Origin: Bradyrhizobium tropiciagri
GTDB taxonomy: Bacteria; Pseudomonadota; Alphaproteobacteria; Rhizobiales; Xanthobacteraceae
Direction of reading: 5' to 3'
Assembly (NCBI RefSeq): GCF_018130505.1
Contig: NZ_JAFCKH010000015.1
Coordinates: 124,001-188,000, forward strand
Length of the DNA stretch: 64,000 nt
The position numbers were made by a program, and so were the translations under genes. The notes below the pieces were generated by a model. The model had not been told where the DNA came from and searched no databases. It worked only from the letters and a program-made list of their open reading frames with translations. Each line of letters starts with the position of its first letter. Position 1 is the stretch's first letter. Of the stretch, positions 8,499 to 17,735 are shown one piece after another.

Positions 8499-9794
8499 TT
8501 GAACGCGGAATGGACCGACCAGCGCGCCCGGACTGCCCTTCGCAGAATCTTCGACGCCGCAATCGCCAGCGCCGATCCGAGGCTTACGATCGCAGGCGCC
8601 CTGCCGGCGAAGCCAAAGGGCAGATGCGTCGTCATCGGCGCGGGCAAGGCCTCGGCGGCGATGGCGGCCGGCCTCGACGCGGCGTGGCCTGACGTCGACC
8701 TTTCGGGTGTCGTCGTGACGCGCCATGGACACGCCGTCCCGGCGGGCCGCATCGAGGTGCTGGAGGCGTCTCACCCCGTACCGGACGAATCGAGCGAGGC
8801 CGCAGCGCTTCGCATGTTGCGTGCCGTTCACGGGCTGTCGGCCGATGATCTCGTGATCGCGCTGATGTCCGGCGGCGGCTCGGCGCTGATGACGCTCCCG
8901 GCACCGCCGATGACGCTCGCCGACAAGCAGATGGTCAATCGCGCCCTGCTGGCGAGCGGCGCGACGATTGCCGAGATGAACGTCGTCCGCAAGCATCTGT
9001 CCGCGATCAAGGGCGGACGGCTGGCGCTCGCGGCCCGTCCGGCCCGTGTCACGACGCTGGTGATATCGGACATTCCCGGCGACGATCCCGCGGCCATTGC
9101 CTCGGGGCCCACGCTTCCCGACGGCAGCACGAGAGCCGAGGCGCAGGAGATCGTCCGCCGGTTTGCGATCGACCTGCCGGAAACGGCGCGGCGCGTGCTT
9201 GCGCAGGCCGACGAGACGCCGAAACCTGGCGAGATCGACGCAGACGTTCGCATCATTGCCGCGCCGTTTCTCGCGCTTGACGCGGCCGCCCGCATCGCAC
9301 GGGAGGAAGGCCTGACGCCGATCATCCTTGGCGATGCGATCGAAGGCGAATCACGAGAGCTTGGAACCGTGATGGCCGGCATCGCCCGATCGGTCGCGAC
9401 GCGGGCGCAGCCCGGCCCCGCCCCGGCCGTTCTGCTGTCCGGCGGCGAGACGACGGTCACGATCGGCCGAGGGCCGGCGGGCCGCGGCGGCCGGAATACC
9501 GAGTTCCTGCTGGGGCTTGCCGTCGCCCTGTCCGGCACGCCCGATATCTGGGCGATCGCCGGGGACAGCGACGGTATCGATGGAACGGAAGATGCCGCTG
9601 GTGCTTTGATTGGTCCGGATACGCTGCGCCGTGCCGCCGCGAGGGGTCTCGACCCGCGCGCATTCCTGGCCGCCCATGATAGCTACACATTTTTCGATTA
9701 TCTTGGAGATCTCGTGCGCACCGGGCCGACGCTGACGAATGTCAATGATATTCGTGCCGTGCTGATCGCAGGTAGCGCGCCAAGAGTGAGGTAA
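8499..9794 (+). CDS. Glycerate 2-kinase / MOFRL family (TtuD/GckA type)
   Basis: DUF4147 plus MOFRL-domain protein (431 aa, normal length). The family includes glycerate 2-kinases, and some members were originally named hydroxypyruvate reductase TtuD. Visible are 'VVIGAGKASAAMAAGLDAAW', 'ASHPVPDESSEAAA', 'LMSGGGSAL' and the C-terminal MOFRL block 'LLSGGETTVTI' to 'AIAGDSDGIDG'. It would phosphorylate the glycerate made by gcl-hyi-glxR. The only early in-frame start seen is TTG at 8499, weakly preceded by GGGG; neighbouring ATGs are in other frames. The pyruvate kinase gene begins 3 bp after its stop, giving glycerate to 2-phosphoglycerate and then, via enolase encoded elsewhere, to pyruvate. 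Confidence 0.88.
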   Translation: MNAEWTDQRARTALRRIFDAAIASADPRLTIAGALPAKPKGRCVVIGAGKASAAMAAGLDAAWPDVDLSGVVVTRHGHAVPAGRIEVLEASHPVPDESSEAAALRMLRAVHGLSADDLVIALMSGGGSALMTLPAPPMTLADKQMVNRALLASGATIAEMNVVRKHLSAIKGGRLALAARPARVTTLVISDIPGDDPAAIASGPTLPDGSTRAEAQEIVRRFAIDLPETARRVLAQADETPKPGEIDADVRIIAAPFLALDAAARIAREEGLTPIILGDAIEGESRELGTVMAGIARSVATRAQPGPAPAVLLSGGETTVTIGRGPAGRGGRNTEFLLGLAVALSGTPDIWAIAGDSDGIDGTEDAAGALIGPDTLRRAAARGLDPRAFLAAHDSYTFFDYLGDLVRTGPTLTNVNDIRAVLIAGSAPRVR

Positions 9795-9797
9795 CCC

Positions 9798-11213
9798 ATG
9801 CATCGTCATCGACGGGCCAAGATCGTTGCAACCGTCGGCCCCGCCAGCAATTCGCCCGAAATGCTGAAGGCGCTGCTGCTGGCAGGTGTCGACACCTTCC
9901 GCCTGAACTTCAGTCACGGAACGCAGAGCGATCACGCCAGGGTTCACGCGGCGATCCGCAAGCTGGAACAGGAGGTCGACCGGCCGATCGGCATCCTGAT
10001 GGATCTGCAGGGTCCGAAGATTCGCGTCGGCAATCTGCGCGATGGAAAGATCGTCGTGCAGGCCGGCGAGACCATCCGGTTCGTGCTGTCAGGGTCGGAA
10101 GGCGACCGTTCGGCAATTCCGCTGCCGCACCGGGAGATCTTTGCGGCCGTTGCGCCGGGACACGATCTCTTGATCGACGACGGCAGGGTCCGCGTCCGCG
10201 TCTCCTCGCTCGGTGACGATTTCATCGAGGCCAAGGTGATGGTCGGCGGCACCATCTCGAACCACAAGGGCGTCAATCTGCCGGGAACGGTGCTTGATCT
10301 TTCGCCGCTCACCGCGAAGGACCGCGAGGATCTCGACTTCGGTCTGAAGCTCGGCGTGGACTGGGTCGCGCTGTCTTTCGTCCAGAAGCCGTCGGATATC
10401 ATCGAGGCGCGCAGCCTGATCGGCGACCGCGCCGGCGTGATGGCGAAGATCGAGAAGCCCGCAGCGCTGGAGCGGATCGACGATATCATTCAGCTCTGCG
10501 ACGCCATCATGGTGGCGCGCGGCGATCTCGGCGTCGAGATTCCTCACGAGGACGTGCCGGGCCGTCAAAAGGAGCTGGTGCGGGCGTGCCGCCTCGCCGT
10601 GAAGCCGGTGATCGTCGCGACGCAGATGCTGGATTCCATGGTCGCCGCGCCGACACCGACCCGCGCCGAGGTCTCCGACGTCGCGACGGCTATCTATGAC
10701 GGCGCCGATGCGGTGATGTTGTCGGCGGAATCGGCGACGGGCCGCTATCCGTGCGAGGCGGTCGAGATGATGGACCGCATCATCCGCAGCACCGAGCAGC
10801 ACAAGATGTATCGTTCGATCGTCGAGGCAACCCAGCCCGGCGAAGAGCAGACAGCCCCGCATGCCGTCGCCACCGCGGCGGCCGACCTCGCCTCCGTGAT
10901 CCACGCCGCAGCGATCGTGGCCTATACGTCGAGCGGGACCACAGCGGCACGCGTGGCGCGCAAGCGGCCGAGCCTGCCGATCCTCGCGATCACGCCGAGC
11001 CGTGAAGTGTCCCGCCGCCTGTGCCTGCTCTGGGGCGCGCACAGCGTGCTCTCCGAGGATGTGCTGAGCTATGAGGAGATGGTCGAGCGCGCGACCTCGT
11101 TCGCGCTTGCGGAGCAGTTCGCAGCGAGCCGCGATCTCCTGGTCGTCGTCGCCGGCATTCCCTTCGCGCAGGCGGGAACGACCAACAATCTGCGCGTCAT
11201 TTCGCTGCCCTGA
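9798..11213 (+). CDS. pyk: Pyruvate kinase
   Basis: Full-length pyruvate kinase (471 aa), PEP + ADP to pyruvate + ATP. Present are the N-terminal 'RAKIVATVGPAS', 'DTFRLNFSHG' and 'ILMDLQGPKIRVG', the catalytic lysine motif 'VMAKIEKPAALE', the Mg/substrate site 'DAIMVARGDLGVEIP', and 'DAVMLSAESATGRYP'. The C-terminal allosteric domain covers about residues 350-471. It is coupled to the glycerate kinase gene (3-bp gap), which marks it as a dedicated catabolic isozyme like those beside tartrate or glycerate genes, not necessarily the housekeeping enzyme. Its 3' end overlaps the convergent LysR gene by 17 bp. Confidence 0.95.
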   Translation: MHRHRRAKIVATVGPASNSPEMLKALLLAGVDTFRLNFSHGTQSDHARVHAAIRKLEQEVDRPIGILMDLQGPKIRVGNLRDGKIVVQAGETIRFVLSGSEGDRSAIPLPHREIFAAVAPGHDLLIDDGRVRVRVSSLGDDFIEAKVMVGGTISNHKGVNLPGTVLDLSPLTAKDREDLDFGLKLGVDWVALSFVQKPSDIIEARSLIGDRAGVMAKIEKPAALERIDDIIQLCDAIMVARGDLGVEIPHEDVPGRQKELVRACRLAVKPVIVATQMLDSMVAAPTPTRAEVSDVATAIYDGADAVMLSAESATGRYPCEAVEMMDRIIRSTEQHKMYRSIVEATQPGEEQTAPHAVATAAADLASVIHAAAIVAYTSSGTTAARVARKRPSLPILAITPSREVSRRLCLLWGAHSVLSEDVLSYEEMVERATSFALAEQFAASRDLLVVVAGIPFAQAGTTNNLRVISLP

Positions 11214-12174
11214 CGGAACGGCTTAATTTCGTGGAAGCAGTGTGCGTCGACTGCTTCGTTGCGTCGATCCAGATCCCCGCATGCGAATGCGCGCGGATGT
11301 GGTCGACGAGGAAGTCGGAGAACACCCGGATCTTGGCCGGCAGCCTGACGCGGTTCTGGTAGGCGACGTTCATCGTCAGCAAGGGCAGCTCCCAATCCAT
11401 CAGGACCGGCACGAGGTGTCCGGCCAGAATGTCGCCCTGCACGATGTAGAGCGGCTGGATCAGGATGCCGAGACCGGCGAGCGCCGCGCCGCGGATCACC
11501 TGACCGTCATTGCTGTCGAGCGCCGGTGCGATGCGGACGGTCTGGATTGCGCTGCCCTTCGTGAGGCGTAGCGAATACGGATCGTTGGCGAGGTTGTAGA
11601 TCAGCATGTCGTGGCGGGCGAGATCGGCCGGATGCTCGGGCTGCCCCTGCTTTGCGAGATAGGCGGGGGCCGCAGCCAGCACGCGCCGCATCTGGCCGAT
11701 GCGGCGGACGACGATGTTGGAATCCGGCTCGTGCTCGCGGGTGCGGATGGCGACATCGATACCGGCCTCGATGAAATCAGGGTAGCGGTTGGAAGTGATG
11801 ATCTGGACGTTCAGCTTTGGATAAAGTGCGCGGAACGACGGCAGCATCGGCGCCAGATAGATCATCGCAAAGGACAGCGAGCTCGTGACGCGGAGCGTGC
11901 CCTTGGGCGACAACGCGCGGTCCGACACGGCGTCCTCGGCTTCCGCGAGTTCACTCAGGATGGTGCCGCAGCGCTGCAACAATTCCTGCCCCGCTTCAGT
12001 CAGCCATAGCCGCCGCGTGTTGCGCTCGATGAGCCGGACCGCGAGCCGTTCCTCGAGCGCGCTGAGATGCCTGCTCGCCGCCGCGTTCGACATGCGCAGG
12101 CTGTCGGCAGCCTTGGACAGGCTGCCGAGTTCGGCCGTCCTGGCGAAGACTTCGAGTTGCAGAAGGCGGTCCAT
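11197..12174 (-). CDS. LysR-family transcriptional regulator
   Basis: LTTR (325 aa) with an N-terminal winged HTH (residues 1-60: 'ARTAELGSLSKAADSLRMSN', then 'RHLSALEERLAVRLIERNTR') and a periplasmic-binding-protein-like effector domain (about 90-290). The ATG at 12174 ('MDRLLQLEVF') is the classical LTTR start; an in-frame codon at 12204 adds ten unlike residues. It diverges from maleylacetate reductase across about 200 bp, so it most likely regulates the hydroxyquinol genes, perhaps in response to a ring-cleavage intermediate. The C-terminal tail of about 25 residues beyond the domain is Ser/Thr-rich. Its end overlaps pyk on the opposite strand. Confidence 0.88.
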   Translation of the reverse strand: MDRLLQLEVFARTAELGSLSKAADSLRMSNAAASRHLSALEERLAVRLIERNTRRLWLTEAGQELLQRCGTILSELAEAEDAVSDRALSPKGTLRVTSSLSFAMIYLAPMLPSFRALYPKLNVQIITSNRYPDFIEAGIDVAIRTREHEPDSNIVVRRIGQMRRVLAAAPAYLAKQGQPEHPADLARHDMLIYNLANDPYSLRLTKGSAIQTVRIAPALDSNDGQVIRGAALAGLGILIQPLYIVQGDILAGHLVPVLMDWELPLLTMNVAYQNRVRLPAKIRVFSDFLVDHIRAHSHAGIWIDATKQSTHTASTKLSRSVRAAK

Positions 12175-12371
12175 TTTTTCGCTAGGTGGAAAAGAGACTT
12201 CCAATTTCTGGCCTTTATTTCCGCTGATCGCAAGGCAAAATGCGCAAAAAATCGGCCGCGGCGCGGAAATCCGAATGAATAATGTCGGGGCCGGTCAGGC
12301 TGCATGAGGAGCCGGGCGATCTGCGGATCGGCCCGCTTCCAAGCCGTTTATCTCTTCACACAGGCCGGCGC

Positions 12372-13451
12372 ATGATCGGACCATTCACCTTCGAAAACCT
12401 GCCTTGCCGCGTCGTGTTCGGCAGCGGCACGCTCGGCGCGGCCAGATCCGAGATCGAGCGTCTCGGCGGAACGCGTGCACTGGTGCTGACCACGCCGCAG
12501 CAGGAAGCGGAAGGTGCCAGACTCGGCGCCGATCTCGGACCGCTCTACGCCGGCATCTTCCCTGGCGCCACCATGCATACGCCGGTCGAGGTGACCGATC
12601 GTGCGCTCGCGGCGATGAAGGCATGCGGCGCCGATTGCGTGGTCGCGCTCGGCGGCGGTTCGACGACCGGACTGGGCAAGGCGCTCGCCTTGCGCACCGG
12701 TGTCAACCAGCTCTGCATCCCCACCACTTATGCGGGGTCCGAGATGACGCCGATCCTCGGCGAGACCAGGGACGGGCTGAAGACCACGGTGCGCGACGAT
12801 GCGGTGCTGCCGGAAACCGTGATCTACGACGTCGACCTCACGCTGTCGCTGCCGGTCGCCTTGACGGTGACCTCCGGCATCAATGCGATCGCGCATGCGG
12901 TGGAGGCGCTGTATGCGCGGGAGCGCAACCCGGTGATCTCGCTGATGGCGGAAGAAGCCATCCGCGCCCTCGCCCATGCCCTGCCCGCGATCGTGGACAA
13001 GCCGGACGATCGCGGCGCCCGCAGCCAGGCGCTCTATGGCGCCTGGCTCTGCGGCGTGTGCCTCGGCACCGTCGGCATGGCCCTGCATCACAAGCTCTGC
13101 CATACGCTCGGCGGCACATTCGACCTGCCGCACGCCGAGACCCACACCATCGTCCTGCCGCATGCGCTCGCCTACAACGCAGCCGAGGTGCCGGATGCGA
13201 TGGCGCGGATTTCGCGCGCAATCGGCGCCACCGACGCGGCCGGCGGGCTCTACGATCTGGCGCGGAGGCTCAATGCAAAATTGGCGCTTCGCGACATCGG
13301 CATGCCGGCCGACGGCATCGAAAAGGCAGCCGACCTCGCGGTGACCAACGCCTACTGGAATCCGCGCCCGCTCGAGCGCAGCGCCATCCGCGACCTGATC
13401 GCGCGCGCCTGGTCCGGCGAGCCGCCGGTGGTGACCAAGACTGCCGCCTGA
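12372..13451 (+). CDS. Maleylacetate reductase
   Basis: Iron-containing-alcohol-dehydrogenase-fold enzyme (359 aa) that reduces maleylacetate to 3-oxoadipate with NAD(P)H, the step after hydroxyquinol ring cleavage. The start 'MIGPFTFENLPCRVVFGSG' is characteristic. The nucleotide-binding 'VVALGGGSTTGLGKALAL' and the family stretch 'IPTTYAGSEMTPILG' are present, as are the conserved histidines in 'GINAIAHAVEALYA' and 'ALHHKLCHTLGGTFDLPHAETH'. The frame is open upstream to 12282, but homology starts at 12372. The ring-cleavage dioxygenase follows 45 bp downstream and the LysR gene diverges upstream. Confidence 0.93.
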   Translation: MIGPFTFENLPCRVVFGSGTLGAARSEIERLGGTRALVLTTPQQEAEGARLGADLGPLYAGIFPGATMHTPVEVTDRALAAMKACGADCVVALGGGSTTGLGKALALRTGVNQLCIPTTYAGSEMTPILGETRDGLKTTVRDDAVLPETVIYDVDLTLSLPVALTVTSGINAIAHAVEALYARERNPVISLMAEEAIRALAHALPAIVDKPDDRGARSQALYGAWLCGVCLGTVGMALHHKLCHTLGGTFDLPHAETHTIVLPHALAYNAAEVPDAMARISRAIGATDAAGGLYDLARRLNAKLALRDIGMPADGIEKAADLAVTNAYWNPRPLERSAIRDLIARAWSGEPPVVTKTAA

Positions 13452-13496
13452 ACCACAGACATCCCCGTATTCCGCCTGCCCCTGTGTGGAGATCCC

Positions 13497-14381
13497 ATGC
13501 GCAACTTCAACGAACACACGATCACCGATGCGGTGCTTGCGCGGGTCGGCGGCGCCGGCGATCCGCGGGTCAGGGAGATCAGCGAGGCGCTGGTTCGCCA
13601 TCTCCACGCCTTCGTGCGCGAAGTGCGTCCGACCCAGAAGGAATGGGAATACGGCATCGATTTCCTGACCCGCACCGGCCAGATGTGCGATGACAAGCGC
13701 CAGGAATTCATCCTGCTCTCGGATACGCTTGGCGTCTCGATGCTGGTCGACGCGATCAATCATCCGGTTCCGGAAGGCGCCACGGAGACCACCGTGCTCG
13801 GCCCGTTCTTCGTGCAGGCAGCGCCCGAGAAGCAAGTCGGCGACGACATCTCCGGCGGCATGAAAGGCGATCCGCTGCTCGTGACCGGATCAGTCTCCGC
13901 TGACGACGGCCGGCCTCTTGCCGGTGCGGTGATCGACGTCTGGCACTCCGACGAGGACGGCTATTACGACGTGCAGCAGCTCGACAAGATCGGCGATCTT
14001 TCGATGCGGGCGCGGTTTCATGCCGATGCCGATGGCCGCTTTCATTTCTGGTCGATCAAGCCTGCGGCCTATCCGATCCCGCATGACGGTCCGGTCGGCG
14101 ACATGCTGGAGGCACAGGGCCGGCATCCGTGGCGTCCCGCGCATGTGCATTTCATGATTTCCGCGCCGGGGTTCGAGCAACTCGTGACGCATGTGTTCGT
14201 CGCCGGCGACAAGTACCTCGATTCCGATGTGGTGTTCGGCGTCAAGGACAGCCTTATCCGCGAATTTCTGCAACGTTCACCAGGCCGCGCGCCCGACGGC
14301 CGGACGGCGGAACAGCCTTATTTCTATCTGCACTATGATTTCGGGCTCAAGCATGACGCGCGTCGTGGCATGGCCGCATAG
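13497..14381 (+). CDS. Hydroxyquinol 1,2-dioxygenase-type intradiol dioxygenase
   Basis: Non-heme Fe(III) intradiol ring-cleavage enzyme (294 aa). An N-terminal dimerisation domain (about residues 15-100) is followed by the catalytic domain with 'TTVLGPFFVQAAPEKQVG', 'GAVIDVWHSDEDGYYDVQQL', and the iron ligands Tyr (in 'KPAAYPIP') and two His (in 'HPWRPAHVHFMISAPGF'). Pairing with maleylacetate reductase points to 1,2,4-trihydroxybenzene giving maleylacetate, rather than catechol giving cis,cis-muconate. Chlorocatechol-type activity cannot be excluded. No monooxygenase or decarboxylase that would make hydroxyquinol is seen nearby. Confidence 0.9.
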   Translation: MRNFNEHTITDAVLARVGGAGDPRVREISEALVRHLHAFVREVRPTQKEWEYGIDFLTRTGQMCDDKRQEFILLSDTLGVSMLVDAINHPVPEGATETTVLGPFFVQAAPEKQVGDDISGGMKGDPLLVTGSVSADDGRPLAGAVIDVWHSDEDGYYDVQQLDKIGDLSMRARFHADADGRFHFWSIKPAAYPIPHDGPVGDMLEAQGRHPWRPAHVHFMISAPGFEQLVTHVFVAGDKYLDSDVVFGVKDSLIREFLQRSPGRAPDGRTAEQPYFYLHYDFGLKHDARRGMAA

Positions 14382-14466
14382 GCAGGAGTGGCGATTGCAC
14401 TGATCGGCGAGCTGTCGCCCGTCGCGCAGTCCGATCTGCAAGCACGCCTGACAACACTGCACCCAG

Positions 14467-16758
14467 CTATTTCTTCAGTTCCGTGTAGAGCTGCATTACC
14501 CGCTGCGGCAGCACCTCGATCCGCGGTACGCGAAATGCGCGGCGCTCACCGAAGATGCGGTCGAGCCGGGCGAAGCGTCCGCTGCCGATGCCGAACGCGA
14601 AGATGTCGATGCCGCGCCGGCGCAGTTGCTGGACCGCGCGGCGCGCGTCCTCGGTGAGATATTGCGGGTCCGGCGCGTCAATATCAGATGGCTCCCCGTC
14701 GGAAAGAACCAGTAGCACCTTCCTGAATGCGCGGCGCTCGCCGAGGTAGCTGCCGGCGTGGCGCAGCGCGGTGCCGAGCCGCGTCGAATGGCTGCTGCTG
14801 ATGCCGGCAAAGCGCGCGCGCACCACTGCATCCATCGGCTCGTCAAAGCCCTTGATGCGCAAGTAACGCACGCGTTCCCGGCCGTCCGAATTGAAGCCGT
14901 GCACCGCGATCGCGTCATTGGCCGTCTCGACCGCCGCCGCCATGATCGCGGCCGCCTTGCGCTCGACATCGAGCACGGTGCGGCCGGCACGATCGCGATC
15001 GGCGGTCGACTGCGACAGGTCCAGCAGCAGCAGGATGGCGAGGTCGCGCGGCCCGGGTGCGTCACGCTGGTAGACCCGGGGCTCGCCGGCCTGCCCGGCG
15101 CGCCGCGCGATCATGTGGGCGATAGTAGCATCGATGTCGAGCGCATCGCCCTCGCGCTGCGCCTTGTGACGGAGCCGCCGACCGATCGAGGCATCGCGCG
15201 TCAATCGCGTAATCCTGCGCATCGCATCACCGTCGGTCGGCAGGTCAAGTGCTCTTCCCGACGGCGCGGCATCCGCTTCAAGCACGGTCGTCCAGTCCAT
15301 CCGCTCGATGCCCGCGGCATAGTCCCATTCGGGATAGGTTGCGACCGGAAGCCCGTCCGGCAGCGCCACCGCGCTGGCGCGTGCGCGCAGTGTTTCATCG
15401 GGCTTCGCCGTATCGTCGGTGGAATGGCCGTTCGCATCCTCCCGCCGCTCGATCCGAACGGAATCGACGGCAAGATCGATCGTCTCGGACGGAGCATCCG
15501 GCTGGTCGCCGAAATCCCAAAGCGCAAGATTGTCGTCGCGATACGAGGGCTCGACGACATAGCTCTTGGCGTTGAACTGCAGCCGCATCTGTCCGATATC
15601 GTTGCCGAGCAGCCCGCCGATCTCGCGGCTGATCGCCGGATCGACCCAGCGATCGGAGGCGGCGGCGAACAGCGCCCGCCCCTTGGCTACCCACGCATCC
15701 GGATCCTGATAGTCGGGATCGATCAGCGCCCGCGCCAGCCGCGTCATCAGTCCCGCGGCGGTCGCCTGGCCGGACGGTGCAGCCGTGTGGAATGGCAGCC
15801 AGAGCCGCCGTAATCCCGGCATCTCGCGCAGCGCCAATGTCTCGACCCTGGCATCCTCGATCAGCGACACCAGCGCGATCTGCAGCGCCTTCAACCGGCC
15901 GACGGGGAAGCGCACGGTGGAATGAACGAGATGCGCGCCGGCATGAGCAACGGCTGCGAGATAGATCGACTCCGCACGCTCGCCCTCGAAGCCGGCAAAA
16001 GTCTCCGGCAGTCCGACTAAACCTGCCGCCAGCGAGGTCCGTCGCGGTACCGGCGTCGGCGGAATCGCCAGCTTGCGGAAGCGCGGCTTCCTGTTCCACA
16101 GCGCGACCATGGTCGCGGCAAGGCGTTTCTCCAGCCGCGCAAAATCATCGCCGGTTCGGCCCAGCGCCAGCACGCGCGCCGAGAGAGCGTCCTCGAGCCC
16201 GAAATACGCCCGCCGCCGCGCCGCGCGACCGCCGCTCGCACGCAAGCCGGCCGACACCCAGGCGGAAAAACCCTCGGCGCCCGCGTGGCCCAGCAACTGC
16301 TCCAGCCGACTAACCGCAAGACCCACGGATTCCGGTCCGGCATCTGCCAGCTGGCAAAGCGCGGCGAGGACCGTCGTCACCTCACCTGCCCCGGCGAGCC
16401 GAGGCAGCACCTTTGACAATTCGGTCAGCGTTGCATGGGCGACGCGGCTTCCGGCACCGCGGCCGATGTCGGCTACGGCGCGCCCGATGGCGAGCAGATC
16501 GTGGACGGAATGCTGCGCCGGCCAGTGCTCCGACAATCGCAGAAAGTTCAGAACCACGGCCTCGCCGAGATTGGCCTCGAACAGGTCGCGTACCGCGACA
16601 TCCCAGATCACGAGACGGCCGACCAGCTCGGGGCGCCGTTCCAGCGTCGCCCGTGTCGCCTGCACCGCCGAGCCGACATCGTCATGGCCGCGCAGCAGCG
16701 CGGCCAGCCTGCGGCCGGATCGGACGTTTTCGAGGGAACTGATTTGCGCGATCGCCAC
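14467..16758 (-). CDS. VWA-domain protein, NorD/CbbO-like
   Basis: Large protein (763 aa) with an N-terminal helical region and a C-terminal von Willebrand A domain (about residues 560-750). The VWA has an intact MIDAS motif 'DLSQSTADRD' and a later 'LVLSDGEPSDID' segment. It resembles NorD and CbbO, which act with NorQ/CbbQ AAA+ ATPases to remodel metalloenzymes (nitric oxide reductase, Rubisco). Its ATPase partner is the gene upstream on the same strand (115-bp gap). No nor or Rubisco genes are here; the upstream genes are an amide importer and amidase, so the client is unknown and may be an enzyme of the amide pathway (inference). A GTG at 16758 is the apparent start. Confidence 0.8.
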   Translation of the reverse strand: MAIAQISSLENVRSGRRLAALLRGHDDVGSAVQATRATLERRPELVGRLVIWDVAVRDLFEANLGEAVVLNFLRLSEHWPAQHSVHDLLAIGRAVADIGRGAGSRVAHATLTELSKVLPRLAGAGEVTTVLAALCQLADAGPESVGLAVSRLEQLLGHAGAEGFSAWVSAGLRASGGRAARRRAYFGLEDALSARVLALGRTGDDFARLEKRLAATMVALWNRKPRFRKLAIPPTPVPRRTSLAAGLVGLPETFAGFEGERAESIYLAAVAHAGAHLVHSTVRFPVGRLKALQIALVSLIEDARVETLALREMPGLRRLWLPFHTAAPSGQATAAGLMTRLARALIDPDYQDPDAWVAKGRALFAAASDRWVDPAISREIGGLLGNDIGQMRLQFNAKSYVVEPSYRDDNLALWDFGDQPDAPSETIDLAVDSVRIERREDANGHSTDDTAKPDETLRARASAVALPDGLPVATYPEWDYAAGIERMDWTTVLEADAAPSGRALDLPTDGDAMRRITRLTRDASIGRRLRHKAQREGDALDIDATIAHMIARRAGQAGEPRVYQRDAPGPRDLAILLLLDLSQSTADRDRAGRTVLDVERKAAAIMAAAVETANDAIAVHGFNSDGRERVRYLRIKGFDEPMDAVVRARFAGISSSHSTRLGTALRHAGSYLGERRAFRKVLLVLSDGEPSDIDAPDPQYLTEDARRAVQQLRRRGIDIFAFGIGSGRFARLDRIFGERRAFRVPRIEVLPQRVMQLYTELKK

Positions 16759-16827
16759 CTGCCCGCTTCCGTCCTAAAGCACGATGAGATCGGGTTGTAT
16801 CGTCATCGCGCTTTGGCTCTCTGTTTG

Positions 16828-16874
16828 AGCATGATCTCTTCGGAAAACCGCTTCACACTTTTCCGGATCATGCT
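16828..16874. repeat. Palindromic REP-like element, copy A
   Basis: Imperfect 47-bp palindrome. The outer arms read 'AGCATGATC' and 'GATCATGCT', with inner 'CGGAAAA' and 'TTTTCCG' around a central CCGCTTCACAC. A close relative lies at 39898-39946 with the same arms and core. Copy A fills most of the gap between the AAA+ and VWA genes and touches the stop codon of the AAA+ gene (TAA at 16874-16876). It could form a strong hairpin on the operon mRNA. Confidence 0.88.
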
Positions 16875-17701
16875 TACGCACAGGCCGAGATCACGTCGCG
16901 CAACGTGTTCCTGGTGTCCGCATCATCGGTCAAGGGAACGACGATCGTGGTCTCGCACGCCTTGTCGAGGCTGATGCCGTATCCGATCATCCGGCCGGCA
17001 TTGACCAGCATCCGGGTCGATGCGCCCTCGTCCAGGCCCTGGCCCTTCAGATTGCGGCTGTGCGCGGCGATCTTCACCAGAAGGTCGGCGATCTCGGGTG
17101 CGATACCGGCTTCGCGCGAGACCACCTCGATCTCGACCGCGTGCTCGGGGTAACCGAAATCGAGCGCGGCGAAGCGCTGCTTGGTGGATTCCTTGAGGTC
17201 CTTGATCGCGCTCTGATAGCCGGGGTTGTAAGAGATCACGAGCTGGAAGTCGGAATGGGCGTGGATCAATTCGCCGCGCTTTTCCAGCGGCAGGACACGG
17301 CGGTCGTCGGTCAGCGGATGGATCACCACCGTGGTGTCCTGCCGCGCCTCGACGATCTCGTCGAGATAGCAGATCGCACCGAGCCGCACGGCTGTCGTCA
17401 ACGGCCCGTCGCTCCACACGGTGCCTTGGGCATCGAGCAGCCAGCGCCCCACCAGGTCCGCCGCCGTCATGTCCTCGTGGCAGGCGACCGTGATCAATGG
17501 ACGGCCGAGCCGCCAGGCCATGTATTCGATGAACCTAGTCTTGCCGCAGCCGGTGGGCCCTTTCAGCATCACAGGCATGCGGCTCGCATAGGCCGCGCTG
17601 AACAGCTCGACCTCGTCCCTGAGCGGCCGGTAGTACGGCTCGTCGCGGATGCGGTACTGATCGAGCAGCAGTCCGGGGTTGGACAAGCTCACGCCTCCCA
17701 T
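16874..17701 (-). CDS. MoxR-type AAA+ ATPase, CbbQ/NorQ-like
   Basis: AAA+ ATPase (275 aa) with Walker A '[11 protein letters not shown]' (about residues 48-58), Walker B '[11 protein letters not shown]' (about 110-120), and a CbbQ_C-type C-terminal domain with '[14 protein letters not shown]'. The start 'MGGVSLSN' at 17701 fits family N-termini better than the in-frame codon at 17725. NorQ/CbbQ proteins form hexamers that work with a VWA partner, here the next gene. It follows the alpha/beta hydrolase gene by 34 bp at the end of the amide operon. In Pseudomonas aeruginosa the amide operon also carries an ATPase, AmiB (described as Clp-like), so an analogous chaperone role is plausible but unproven. 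Confidence 0.88.
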   Translation of the reverse strand: MGGVSLSNPGLLLDQYRIRDEPYYRPLRDEVELFSAAYASRMPVMLKGPTGCGKTRFIEYMAWRLGRPLITVACHEDMTAADLVGRWLLDAQGTVWSDGPLTTAVRLGAICYLDEIVEARQDTTVVIHPLTDDRRVLPLEKRGELIHAHSDFQLVISYNPGYQSAIKDLKESTKQRFAALDFGYPEHAVEIEVVSREAGIAPEIADLLVKIAAHSRNLKGQGLDEGASTRMLVNAGRMIGYGISLDKACETTIVVPLTDDADTRNTLRDVISACA

Positions 17702-17735
17702 GATCGCGCAGCCGGCCGTTCGCAATCGTCCACCG

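Noticed and set aside
12348-13835. 495-codon open frame on the minus strand opposite maleylacetate reductase
   Set aside because: Shadow of a real gene caused by high GC; no recognisable domain.
16874-17701. Calling the AAA+ gene norQ or cbbQ outright
   Set aside because: No nor or Rubisco genes are present, and the family cannot be split by eye, so only the family resemblance is stated.
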